The notes below the pieces were generated by a model. That model searched no databases, was not told where the DNA came from, and saw only the letters and a program-made list of their open reading frames with translations. DNA of 64,000 nt from Methanolobus vulcani (lineage in GTDB: Archaea > Halobacteriota > Methanosarcinia > Methanosarcinales > Methanosarcinaceae). Made by a program: the position numbers and the translations under genes. The stretch spans positions 1 to 64,000 of the forward strand of contig NZ_VIAQ01000011.1 in the NCBI RefSeq assembly GCF_006546655.1. Reading direction: 5' to 3'. Positions 28,361-36,276 of the stretch are shown here, piece after piece; position 1 is the stretch's first letter; the number at the start of each line of letters is the position of its first letter.

Positions 28361-28677
28361 TGGTGGTTGGTTACAGGTATTTCCTGAGAAGGCTGGCGGA
28401 GATGATGGATTCCAGAGAGAATCTCACCACCCGCACTATTGCCGACAGGCTTAACATGCGACAGGATGAGTTCAGGGATCTCCTGAACATTATGGAGAAA
28501 AAAGGTGACATCGAATGCTGCATAGAGAATGCGGCAGGATGTGACTGTACAGGTGACTGCAAAGGCTGTTCAAGGGTCTGCGCAGGCCCTGAACTTTCTT
28601 CCAGAAGTATGAATATGAAATCATACAAATTGACCGATAAGGGCAGAGCTTTGTGCGGAGAGCAGGCATTAAACTAA
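28360..28677 (+). CDS. FeoC-like winged-helix protein with Cys cluster
   Basis: 105 residues. Residues 1-50 read as a winged helix (TIADRLNMRQDEFRDLLNIMEKKGDIE), followed by seven cysteines in about 25 residues (CCIEN, CDCTGDCKGCSRVC) and a second helix-wing-like end (SYKLTDKGRALC). FeoC proteins pair a winged helix with a Cys-rich loop that binds an Fe-S cluster and control FeoB. This one has an unusually large cysteine set. Role as FeoC is inferred from layout and position. Confidence 0.7.
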   Translation: MVVGYRYFLRRLAEMMDSRENLTTRTIADRLNMRQDEFRDLLNIMEKKGDIECCIENAAGCDCTGDCKGCSRVCAGPELSSRSMNMKSYKLTDKGRALCGEQALN

Positions 28678-28817
28678 TGTTTGTGTTTACTCTTCGTTCT
28701 GCTTTTTCCATTCAACAGTATTTTTACCCGTAAACCCAAACCATCCGGCATTTTCAGGTTTGAAGTCTTTTTTTGCTGTTTTACACAATTAAAGCAAAAG
28801 TTGGTATTTTGTATGAA

Positions 28818-28854
28818 AAGAGCAAGGGCATTTAATTATACATCAAATGCTCTT
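28818..28854 (-). terminator. Hairpin terminator of the DUF1699 gene
   Basis: AAATGCTCTT (28845-28854) pairs with AAGAGC and CATTT (28818-28823, 28829-28833) around a 5-nt bulge. On the minus strand a TTTT run follows. It lies 4 bp past the DUF1699 stop codon. Confidence 0.5.
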
Positions 28855-28857
28855 CTC

Positions 28858-29259
28858 TTACTTCTTATTTTTAAGCAGGAACTTGATTAAATCAGTGCTC
28901 ATATTCAGTTCATGTTCCATCTTTGCTGCAATTTCTTCATCTGAAAGACCATCTGCTCTGCACTGGTCGAAGCGCTCATATACACTTTCTGAAACTTCAG
29001 AGTACTCGTTAATGTCTTTCCTGTGACCCCATACATCGCCTTCAATTAATGCAATACCCCTCATATCCAAAAACATTCGAGTGGATTTGGAAATTGTTTT
29101 AATATATGAACTTGGGATATGAAGTGCTTTCACATTCGGACAGTTTGTTATGAGACTGAATATGTCTGTGTTTGATGGCCTGAATGCAAGATGAATCATT
29201 TCTTCATTAGAACCGAGATTATTGATTTCTTCTTTTGAACTTACTACTCTGATTTTCAT
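28858..29259 (-). CDS. DUF1699 family protein
   Basis: 133 residues, resembling the Methanosarcinales family DUF1699 (MKIRVVSSKEEINNLG, VKALHIPSSYIKTISKS, and the closing helical region DGLSDEEIAAKMEHE). Alpha/beta N-terminal part and a helical C-terminus. Function unknown. Divergent from trpD. Family call rests on pattern memory. Confidence 0.65.
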   Translation of the reverse strand: MKIRVVSSKEEINNLGSNEEMIHLAFRPSNTDIFSLITNCPNVKALHIPSSYIKTISKSTRMFLDMRGIALIEGDVWGHRKDINEYSEVSESVYERFDQCRADGLSDEEIAAKMEHELNMSTDLIKFLLKNKK

Positions 29260-29568
29260 TATTTATCACCAATATTTGAATTAAACAGGATTTGCTGTCC
29301 AAAAGTATACAAATTACTTAAAAATTACTGTATATATAAAATATATTGGAAACTGCTATATTTTTTGAAGCATGATATTTCAGGATAATAGATTAACTAC
29401 TTATGAAAATGCAAAAAAAGAAAAATTTGAAATTTAGCTTCTGCGTATAAAATCAAGCAAAATGGGATTTTTACACAAAGCCACAAAACCCACAACCCTT
29501 AAATATAATTAATCATCTTTAATCAATATTGTACAAATATATACATTATTGCGTTGAAAGGTGCTAAC
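29260..29568 (+). promoter_or_regulatory. Leader and promoter region of the trp operon
   Basis: No gene is seen. A likely TATA box (TTAAATATAA, about 29508-29517) lies 50-60 bp before trpD. A TGTACA hexamer (29530-29535) and a related TATACA (29540-29545) follow at about the expected start of transcription. TGTACA is the core of the TRP box bound by TrpY in another methanogen genus; use of the same signal here is only a guess. Confidence 0.4.
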
Positions 29569-30606
29569 ATGAAGGACTACATCAAGAAAGTAAGTGAAAA
29601 GCAGGACCTCACAATTACAGAAGCAGAGGACGCAATCACCAAAATATTCACAGAGGCCACAGACGCACAGATAGGTGGCCTCCTCATTGCCCTAAAAATG
29701 AAGGGAGAGACTACTGACGAGATTGCGGGTTTTGCAACCGGTATGAAGAAAGCTGCAAATACAATTAACCCTGAAGCTGACGGAGCACTTGTAGATATTG
29801 TAGGAACCGGCGGAGACAAACGCAACACGATCAACATCTCAACCGCCTCTGCAATCGTTACCGCAGCAACCGGCGTAGCCGTTGCAAAGCACGGTAACCG
29901 CTCCATAACTTCACTTTCCGGTAGTGCCGATGTCCTGAGAGAACTCGGCATAAAAATAGACAAAGCACCTGAAGATGTAACCGAATCCATAGAAAAGAAC
30001 GGAATCGGATTCATGTTCGCACCAATCTTCCATCCGGCAATGAAAAGGGTCGGACCAATAAGACAGGAAATGGGAGTAAGAACAGTTTTTAACATACTAG
30101 GACCACTCACAAACCCTGCAAATGCAAAAGTACAGCTTGTAGGTGTATTTGACAAGAACCTCTGCGAGCCTTTTGCTCAGGTAATGAAGAAACTTGGAGT
30201 TGACAGGGCAATGGTAGTCTACGGTGACGGCATGGATGAGATATCCAATTTCTCAGAAACATACGTTGCTGAGCTTAAAGATGGAAACATCACCACCTAT
30301 ACACTCACTCCAGAAGAGCTTGGAATCAACAGAGCAACTCCTGAGGATATTGCAGGCGGCACACCTAAGGAGAATGCAATAGATATCATAAGAATATTGA
30401 AGGGTGAAAAGGGGCCAAAGAGAGACATCATTGTAATGAACTCAGCCGCAGCTCTTTATGTTGCCGGAAAAGCAGCCTCAATCAAAGAAGCAGTCCCTAT
30501 GGTTGAGGAAGTAATTGACAGCGGCAAAGCACTGGCAAAACTCATCGAATTCAGTGATGACGACAACATTCAGGGAGTCATAGATGAAGCATCTGCCCAG
30601 AGTTAA
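29569..30606 (+). CDS. trpD: Anthranilate phosphoribosyltransferase
   Basis: 345 residues. Joins PRPP to anthranilate. Signatures: DIVGTGGDKRNTINISTAS (PRPP loop), KHGNRSITS, and the anthranilate-site stretch FNILGPLTNPA. The ATG at 29569 follows AAAGGTG; the in-frame TTG at 29554 is too early. First gene of trpDFEG, and its end overlaps trpF by 23 bp. Confidence 0.94.
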   Translation: MKDYIKKVSEKQDLTITEAEDAITKIFTEATDAQIGGLLIALKMKGETTDEIAGFATGMKKAANTINPEADGALVDIVGTGGDKRNTINISTASAIVTAATGVAVAKHGNRSITSLSGSADVLRELGIKIDKAPEDVTESIEKNGIGFMFAPIFHPAMKRVGPIRQEMGVRTVFNILGPLTNPANAKVQLVGVFDKNLCEPFAQVMKKLGVDRAMVVYGDGMDEISNFSETYVAELKDGNITTYTLTPEELGINRATPEDIAGGTPKENAIDIIRILKGEKGPKRDIIVMNSAAALYVAGKAASIKEAVPMVEEVIDSGKALAKLIEFSDDDNIQGVIDEASAQS

Positions 30607-31261
30607 GATATGTGGAATGAAAACTGCTGAGGACATTGGACTGGCAGTAAGCTGCGGAGCCGATGCTGTGGGTTTCATCACAGAAGTTCCTGTAAACACC
30701 CCTAGGAAACTGGATGCACAGACCGCCGCAGACCTTGTCAGGAAAGTGCCATTCTTCGTGAACTCCGTGCTTGTGATAATGCCATCAAGCGGACAGGAAT
30801 CACTGGAACTAGTTGAGAAGGTCAGGCCAGATGTAGTTCAGCTTCATAACGATCTCAGCGCAGATGAAATAGCGATCATACGTAACAACACACACCAGAA
30901 GATAATCAGAACATTTGTCGTACCGGTAGAATGCAGGGAACTGCCATCTGAAATGATGTCAGAGATAGATTTACTCTATGAGAGTGACCTGATAGATGGC
31001 ATACTCCTTGATTCCGGCAAGGCAGGTGCAAGCGGCGGCACAGGACTCGTGCACGACTGGTCAATCAGCAGAAAAGTAGTAGAGAACACAGAAGCTCCGG
31101 TAATACTTGCTGGAGGACTGAAACCTGATAATGTAAGAGACGCGGTTAATAAGGTAATGCCCTTTGCCGTGGATACCGCTTCCGGTGTGGAAACCGACGG
31201 AAAGAAAGACCCTGCAAAAGTATGCAGGTTTATAGAAGAAGCAAGGTGTATCAATGGTTGA
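30584..31261 (+). CDS. trpF: Phosphoribosylanthranilate isomerase
   Basis: 225 residues, TIM barrel. VKICGMKTAED holds the catalytic Cys, VQLHND is the substrate strand, and LAGGLKPDNV with DTASGVE closes the phosphate site and catalytic Asp. Overlaps trpD upstream and trpE downstream by 8 bp, so tightly coupled. Confidence 0.93.
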   Translation: MKHLPRVKICGMKTAEDIGLAVSCGADAVGFITEVPVNTPRKLDAQTAADLVRKVPFFVNSVLVIMPSSGQESLELVEKVRPDVVQLHNDLSADEIAIIRNNTHQKIIRTFVVPVECRELPSEMMSEIDLLYESDLIDGILLDSGKAGASGGTGLVHDWSISRKVVENTEAPVILAGGLKPDNVRDAVNKVMPFAVDTASGVETDGKKDPAKVCRFIEEARCING

Positions 31262-32825
31262 TTTTGATCTTAATAAAGAGGATTTCAAAACCCTCGTTGA
31301 AAATTCACAGAAGCCTGCAATCGTGCAGCTCATGACAAAAGTGGATAGTATTTGTAGCCCGTTGCAACTCTATGCAACCCTGCAAAATGCAGGACATTCC
31401 TATCTGCTTGAATCCGTTGAGAAGGAGAAAAGGCATGCGAGGTATTCATTCGTAGGCTACGAACCTGAGATGGTTGTAGCTATCAAAGACAGATACATTA
31501 CCATCGAGTGCCAGATGAACTCCGAGCTTACAAAGCACATCTACAACAAGCTCAAAGCAATGGGAGATGTGGAATCACTTATTGGCGGTAAGGTCAGGGT
31601 GAAGGTCAGTGAAGGTGACGATGCTCTTGCAGCTTTCAGAAAGATATATCCTACAAGCACCGGAACTCAGATGCTTAACCAGAAGCGCTTTGACAGGCAG
31701 ACATTCCTCGGAGGAGCTATCGGTTATAACAGCTACGACCTTGTTTATGATTCATGGTTAGACCGGGACAAAAAACCTGATGCAGATGTCCCTTACATGC
31801 ATTTTGCTATCATGTCAAAGACCTTTGTCTTTGATCACATAACAAACGAGACATACATAGTAATAACACCATTCGTTACTGAATCAAGCGACCTCAACGA
31901 TGTTTACGAACACGCTGTATCTGAAGCTCAACTTATGGAAAGATCACTTCAGATGGCTTCAGTCATTAGTATCAGCGAGGATATTCCCGCAGCAGATACC
32001 GAGGCACCGGTTGCCAATATGGACCAGGCAGCCTACGAAGAAGCTGTGAGAATTGCAAAACAGCATATCATTGATGGTGATATTTTCCAGGTAGTGCCTT
32101 CCCGCAGGTACACTGTGAAAATGAAGCAGACACCTCTGCAACTCTACATCAGACTCAGGAACATAAATCCAAGCCCTTACATGTACATCTTCAACTTCAA
32201 GGATATCGGAATTGTAGGAGCAAGCCCTGAAACCCTCATGACAGTCTTTGACAGGAAAGTCATCACAAACCCAATAGCAGGAACCTGCCCACGTGGAAAT
32301 AATGATGAAGAAGACAGTGAACTTGCACAGGAGATGCTGAACGACAAGAAAGAACGTGCAGAACACGTAATGCTTGTTGACCTTGGTCGCAATGATGTCA
32401 GGATGGTCTCAAAAGGTGGAACCGTTAAGGTTGATGACCTTATGAGCGTGGTGAAATATTCCCACCTTCAGCACATCGAGAGTACAGTAAGCGGTGAGCT
32501 CAGGGATGAGTGTGACCAGTTCGATGCCACACGTGCTATATTCCCTGCAGGAACACTTTCCGGTGCTCCTAAAATAAGGGCAATGGAGATCATAGATGAT
32601 CTTGAACCTGAATCCAGAGGCATCTATGGTGGAGGAGTAGGTTACTATTCATGGAATGGTGACGCAGACTTTGCCATTGTCATAAGAACCGTTCTTATCA
32701 AGAACAACACAGCTTATGTGCAGGCAGGAGCCGGTATTGTGGCTGACTCTGACCCGACCTACGAATACAATGAAACCGAAAGGAAAATGGCTGCAATGAT
32801 AAAGGCCATAGGAGGAAAACAATGA
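31254..32825 (+). CDS. trpE: Anthranilate synthase component I
   Basis: 523 residues. Chorismate-binding domain with DIFQVVPSRRY, RNINPSPYMY, GASPETLM, NPIAGTCPRG, DLGRNDV and AGTLSGAPK, plus FAIVIRT near the end. An N-terminal LLESVEKEKRHARYSFVG segment is the tryptophan feedback region. Works with TrpG, whose start overlaps the stop by 4 bp. Confidence 0.95.
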   Translation: MVDFDLNKEDFKTLVENSQKPAIVQLMTKVDSICSPLQLYATLQNAGHSYLLESVEKEKRHARYSFVGYEPEMVVAIKDRYITIECQMNSELTKHIYNKLKAMGDVESLIGGKVRVKVSEGDDALAAFRKIYPTSTGTQMLNQKRFDRQTFLGGAIGYNSYDLVYDSWLDRDKKPDADVPYMHFAIMSKTFVFDHITNETYIVITPFVTESSDLNDVYEHAVSEAQLMERSLQMASVISISEDIPAADTEAPVANMDQAAYEEAVRIAKQHIIDGDIFQVVPSRRYTVKMKQTPLQLYIRLRNINPSPYMYIFNFKDIGIVGASPETLMTVFDRKVITNPIAGTCPRGNNDEEDSELAQEMLNDKKERAEHVMLVDLGRNDVRMVSKGGTVKVDDLMSVVKYSHLQHIESTVSGELRDECDQFDATRAIFPAGTLSGAPKIRAMEIIDDLEPESRGIYGGGVGYYSWNGDADFAIVIRTVLIKNNTAYVQAGAGIVADSDPTYEYNETERKMAAMIKAIGGKQ

Positions 32826-33412
32826 AAATATTGTTCATAAATAACAAGGATTCCTTTGTCTGGAATCTCGTGGACTATGTTTCCATATACGAACCTGATA
32901 CCATGGTCGTTCCTAACACCATTTCCCATGAAGAAGTAAAGGAAATTAATCCTGATGCTATCGTGATTTCCCCAGGACCTGGAACACCCCACAAGGCAGA
33001 AGACATTGGTTCATGTCTTGATGTAATCAGGGAATTCGGTCCTAATAAACCTGTACTTGGAGTTTGTCTCGGACATCAGGCAATTAACACTGCATTCGGC
33101 GGAACCATCGGACATGCAAAGGGTGGCCCGATTCATGGAAAAACATCTGAAATCAGCCACGAGGAATCTCCGCTTTTTGAAGGACTTGAAGATAAGTTCA
33201 AGGGTGGCAGATATCATTCACTTGCCATTGAGAAACTGGCAGATGAACTCAAAGTCACTGCAAAAACAGATGATGATATAATCATGGCAGTTGAACACAA
33301 GGAATATCCCGTATATGGCTTGCAGTTCCATCCGGAATCCATACTTACCGAGGAAGGAATGAAGATTATCAGGAATTTCCTGAAAATTGCTGAGGAAAAG
33401 AACAAGAACTAA
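32822..33412 (+). CDS. trpG: Anthranilate synthase component II (glutaminase)
   Basis: 196 residues, class I glutamine amidotransferase. Nucleophile Cys in GVCLGHQAI, catalytic His in LQFHPESILTEEG, oxyanion SPGPGTPHKAED. Supplies ammonia to TrpE. Last recognised trp gene in the cluster; trpC, trpB and trpA are not here. Confidence 0.95.
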   Translation: MKILFINNKDSFVWNLVDYVSIYEPDTMVVPNTISHEEVKEINPDAIVISPGPGTPHKAEDIGSCLDVIREFGPNKPVLGVCLGHQAINTAFGGTIGHAKGGPIHGKTSEISHEESPLFEGLEDKFKGGRYHSLAIEKLADELKVTAKTDDDIIMAVEHKEYPVYGLQFHPESILTEEGMKIIRNFLKIAEEKNKN

Positions 33413-33510
33413 ACAAATAGTAGTTACAGATTAGTTCCTCTGCAACTTATTTTATAGAATTATTAGAGGATTCCCTGTAATTACACTAAAAACTAAATGG
33501 AAGGATCAAT

Positions 33511-33642
33511 TTGGGAAAATATGGAATTAACCCGAAAACAAAACCATGGGAATCATCCTGGAGAAAACGCTGGACTGGTGCACGAAAGTCCGTAGATTCT
33601 GCAAGGAACCATGAGTTCTGGATAGAACCTTCCAGACTTTAA
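33511..33642 (+). CDS. Small basic Trp-rich protein, TTG start
   Basis: 43 codons, starting MGKYGINPKTKPWESSWRKR-type (TTG start), with four tryptophans and many Arg/Lys, ending EFWIEPSRL. GGAAGGATC (33499-33507) stands right before the TTG, giving a good ribosome-binding site. No ATG is available in this frame. I do not recognise it. It lies between trpG and the AK6-like kinase, with its own short gap on each side. A composition this skewed over an intact frame supports coding, but confidence is moderate. Confidence 0.5.
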   Translation: MGKYGINPKTKPWESSWRKRWTGARKSVDSARNHEFWIEPSRL

Positions 33643-33697
33643 GAAAACTGATAATTTTAATCACAATGATTAAGCACTTGAAGACTTATTCTTAACT

Positions 33698-34249
33698 ATG
33701 CTTATCGGTATCACAGGAACACCTGGAACTGGAAAAACATCCGTGACCAGACTGCTTGAAGAGGAGCCTTACTATCAGGTAATCCACCTTAATGAGCTTA
33801 TTAAAGAAGAGGAGCTTTACTCAGAAGTGGATGCTGAAAGGGACTGTGTTGTTGCTGACATGGACATAGTTTATGACAGGGTTTTGGAGCTTCAGGACAA
33901 ATCGTATGCTGTGACTATCGTTGATAGCCACCTTTCCCACCATATTGCCGATATTGTTATTGTACTGCGGACAGACCCTGCTGTGCTAAAAGGAAGACTT
34001 GAAAAAAGGAATTATTCCGAAGAAAAAGTAAAAGAGAACCTCGAAGCTGAGGCTCTGGATATAATCCTTGCAGAATCAGTGGAATGGTGTGAGAAAGTCT
34101 TTGAAATTGACACCACCAAAGAAAGTGCAGAAAAGACTTTGAAAAGTATCATCCATATCATCAGAGGAGTTCGAAATGGTAACACAGTGGACCTTGAAGA
34201 GGAATTCAGGCCGGGTTCTGTTGACTGGTGTGATTACATATTCGACTGA
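33698..34249 (+). CDS. AK6/Fap7-like nucleoside monophosphate kinase
   Basis: 183 residues. P-loop GTPGTGKTSVTRLLEE at the very N-terminus and the short lid/core motif VDSHLSHH near residue 75 match the AK6 (Fap7) family, found in archaea and eukaryotes and involved in adenylate kinase activity and maturation of the small ribosomal subunit. The C-terminal tail is somewhat longer than typical and rich in Glu/Asp. Confidence 0.82.
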   Translation: MLIGITGTPGTGKTSVTRLLEEEPYYQVIHLNELIKEEELYSEVDAERDCVVADMDIVYDRVLELQDKSYAVTIVDSHLSHHIADIVIVLRTDPAVLKGRLEKRNYSEEKVKENLEAEALDIILAESVEWCEKVFEIDTTKESAEKTLKSIIHIIRGVRNGNTVDLEEEFRPGSVDWCDYIFD

Positions 34250-34267
34250 ATAATACTTAATCTTCAA

Positions 34268-35836
34268 CTAATATTTTTGTGTATTGATTCCCAAATTAAC
34301 AGGAGTTCTGGGTAATTTAAGCGTGAAGGTACTTCCGTTACCAAATTCACTTTCCACACGGATGTCACCGTTATGCATCTTTGCATATTCCCTGACAAGC
34401 ATCAGGCCAAGGCCTACACCACCCTGTTTACGACTTGTAGAGCCATCTAACTGTACAAAAGGTTCGAATATCCTTTCCATATCCTTTTTCTCAATTCCAA
34501 TACCAGTATCTGAAACTGTAAAATAGACGTCTCCACCGTTTCCCGTTACAGATATTGAGATCTTGCCACCTTCCGGAGTGAATTTTACTGAATTTTCCAC
34601 GAGGTTATAAAGCATCTCTGTAACCTTATCAGCATCAGCTATAATCTCTTCAAGAACAGGATCAACAGCAGAATTTACGCAAACTTTCTTTTTAGCAGCC
34701 ATTGAACTTGTCCTTTTAAGAACAATAGACAAAACATATTCGGGACTGAAACTTTCATAAATCACATCCATCTTGCCTGATTCTATCATGGACAGATCCA
34801 GCATCCTATTGACCAGTTCAAGTAACCTGCTTCCGCTCTGGTTGATGATAGAAATATATTGTTGCTGCGAGTTATTCAATTGGCCTGGCATTTCTTCCAA
34901 TAATATATCAGAAAAACCTATAACTGAACTCAGAGGAGTTTTCAGTTCATGAGTGGTGTTGGCCAGCAATTCATTCTTATACCGGTTAGCCTCTTCAGCA
35001 GCAATTCTTGCTTTTAACATCTGTTGTTCGGCAAGTTTTCTGTCGGTTATATCTATGCAGGTACCAATCGCCCTGTGAGGAACACTTTTCTCATCTATAC
35101 CAAACGGTTTACCATGACCTGTGACCCATATCCATTCCCCATTCTTTGAGCATATCCTGAAATCCATCTGGAATATTTCCCTGTTCCGCAGATTATCAAG
35201 TAATCTGGAATGGATAACATCCCTATCTTCTGGATGTAAAATAGATTTCCATGCATCGAATGTCTCTGGCAGATCACCCTGATTGTATCCAAACATAGAA
35301 TACCACCCCGGACTGAAATATACTTTGTCCGTATCCATATCCCAATCCCAGAAACCCTGACCGGACACTTCCATGGCAAGCTTTAGTCTTTCTTCACTAA
35401 TCCTAAGTGAGCATTCTGCTATTTCTTTAGCCGCAAGGACATCTTTTTTGTGAAGGGCTTCCCTTACTGAATAAGGCAGTCTTTTAATGCGATCCTTGAG
35501 AACATAATCCGTTGCACCTTCTTTCATGCACCTTACTGCTGTTTCCTCATTAAGGGAACCGGTAAAGATTATGAACGGAATGCTTTTGTCATATTCAAAA
35601 AGCAACTTGAGAGCATGCATCCCATCAAAACCGGGGAGATTATAATCAGAGATAATTATATCCGGTTTGAATTCAACTAGCTGTTTCAGGAATTCATCGG
35701 CGGTTTCTACTCTGCTCGAATTGAATACTAAACCATCCTTTTGCAGTATCCTCTCCGCCAGTTCCGTATCAGATGGAACATCTTCTACAAACAATATTCT
35801 CAGGTTTGATTCTTTTTCCATGTGTTTATGTTCCAT
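34268..35836 (-). CDS. Response regulator-PAS-histidine kinase hybrid
   Basis: 522 residues. Receiver domain at the N-terminus (ILFVEDVPSDTELA, phospho-acceptor in IIISDYNLPGFDG near residue 60), then a PAS domain (about 145-270, WDMDTDKVYFSPGW, PAC end RAIGTCIDITDRK), then HisKA with His in TTHELKTPLSSVIGF near residue 296 and HATPase with DTGIGIEKKD and GGVGLGLMLV. Soluble. It is the last gene of a three-gene unit and overlaps the upstream response regulator, so it could receive phosphate through that regulator. Confidence 0.9.
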   Translation of the reverse strand: MEHKHMEKESNLRILFVEDVPSDTELAERILQKDGLVFNSSRVETADEFLKQLVEFKPDIIISDYNLPGFDGMHALKLLFEYDKSIPFIIFTGSLNEETAVRCMKEGATDYVLKDRIKRLPYSVREALHKKDVLAAKEIAECSLRISEERLKLAMEVSGQGFWDWDMDTDKVYFSPGWYSMFGYNQGDLPETFDAWKSILHPEDRDVIHSRLLDNLRNREIFQMDFRICSKNGEWIWVTGHGKPFGIDEKSVPHRAIGTCIDITDRKLAEQQMLKARIAAEEANRYKNELLANTTHELKTPLSSVIGFSDILLEEMPGQLNNSQQQYISIINQSGSRLLELVNRMLDLSMIESGKMDVIYESFSPEYVLSIVLKRTSSMAAKKKVCVNSAVDPVLEEIIADADKVTEMLYNLVENSVKFTPEGGKISISVTGNGGDVYFTVSDTGIGIEKKDMERIFEPFVQLDGSTSRKQGGVGLGLMLVREYAKMHNGDIRVESEFGNGSTFTLKLPRTPVNLGINTQKY

Positions 35837-36276
35837 TAACGTTTAGGATGTTCATTCATTAATAACCAGTAAAAACCAATTTTGTGAATCGACTTCACAA
35901 AACTATCGAAATCCACTGGTTTTACAATGTAGCTATTAACTCCTAATCGATAGCATTCAACAACATCACATTCTTCTTTTGATGAAGTTAACATCACCAC
36001 AGGAATCATTTTTTTCTCCGGGTCGCTTTTTATTACTTTCAGAACTTCCAGACCATCCATTTTTGGAAGTTTCAGGTCAAGTAATATCAGACGAGGATTC
36101 ACAGTCGTATTCCGATCTGCAAATTCGCCCCTGCCATACAGGTAATCAAGTGCCTGTTCCCCGTCCTCAAGAGCAATAATGTTGTTTGCAATATTGTTTT
36201 TTTTCAATGCCCTGAGAGCTAATTCCATATCATTTGGATTATCCTCTACCAGTACTATTTCCACTTCATTCTCCAT
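35836..36276 (-). CDS. Single-domain response regulator (Rcp1-like)
   Basis: 146 residues, receiver domain only: acidic pair VLVEDNPNDMELALRAL, phospho-acceptor in LILLDLKLPKMDG, Thr/Ser in VMLTSSKEE and Lys in IVKPVDF. No output domain, so it probably acts as a phosphate shuttle or on a protein partner. ATG at 36276 is the likely start; the reading frame also opens earlier at 36291 inside the upstream gene. Overlaps both neighbours. Confidence 0.9.
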   Translation of the reverse strand: MENEVEIVLVEDNPNDMELALRALKKNNIANNIIALEDGEQALDYLYGRGEFADRNTTVNPRLILLDLKLPKMDGLEVLKVIKSDPEKKMIPVVMLTSSKEECDVVECYRLGVNSYIVKPVDFDSFVKSIHKIGFYWLLMNEHPKR

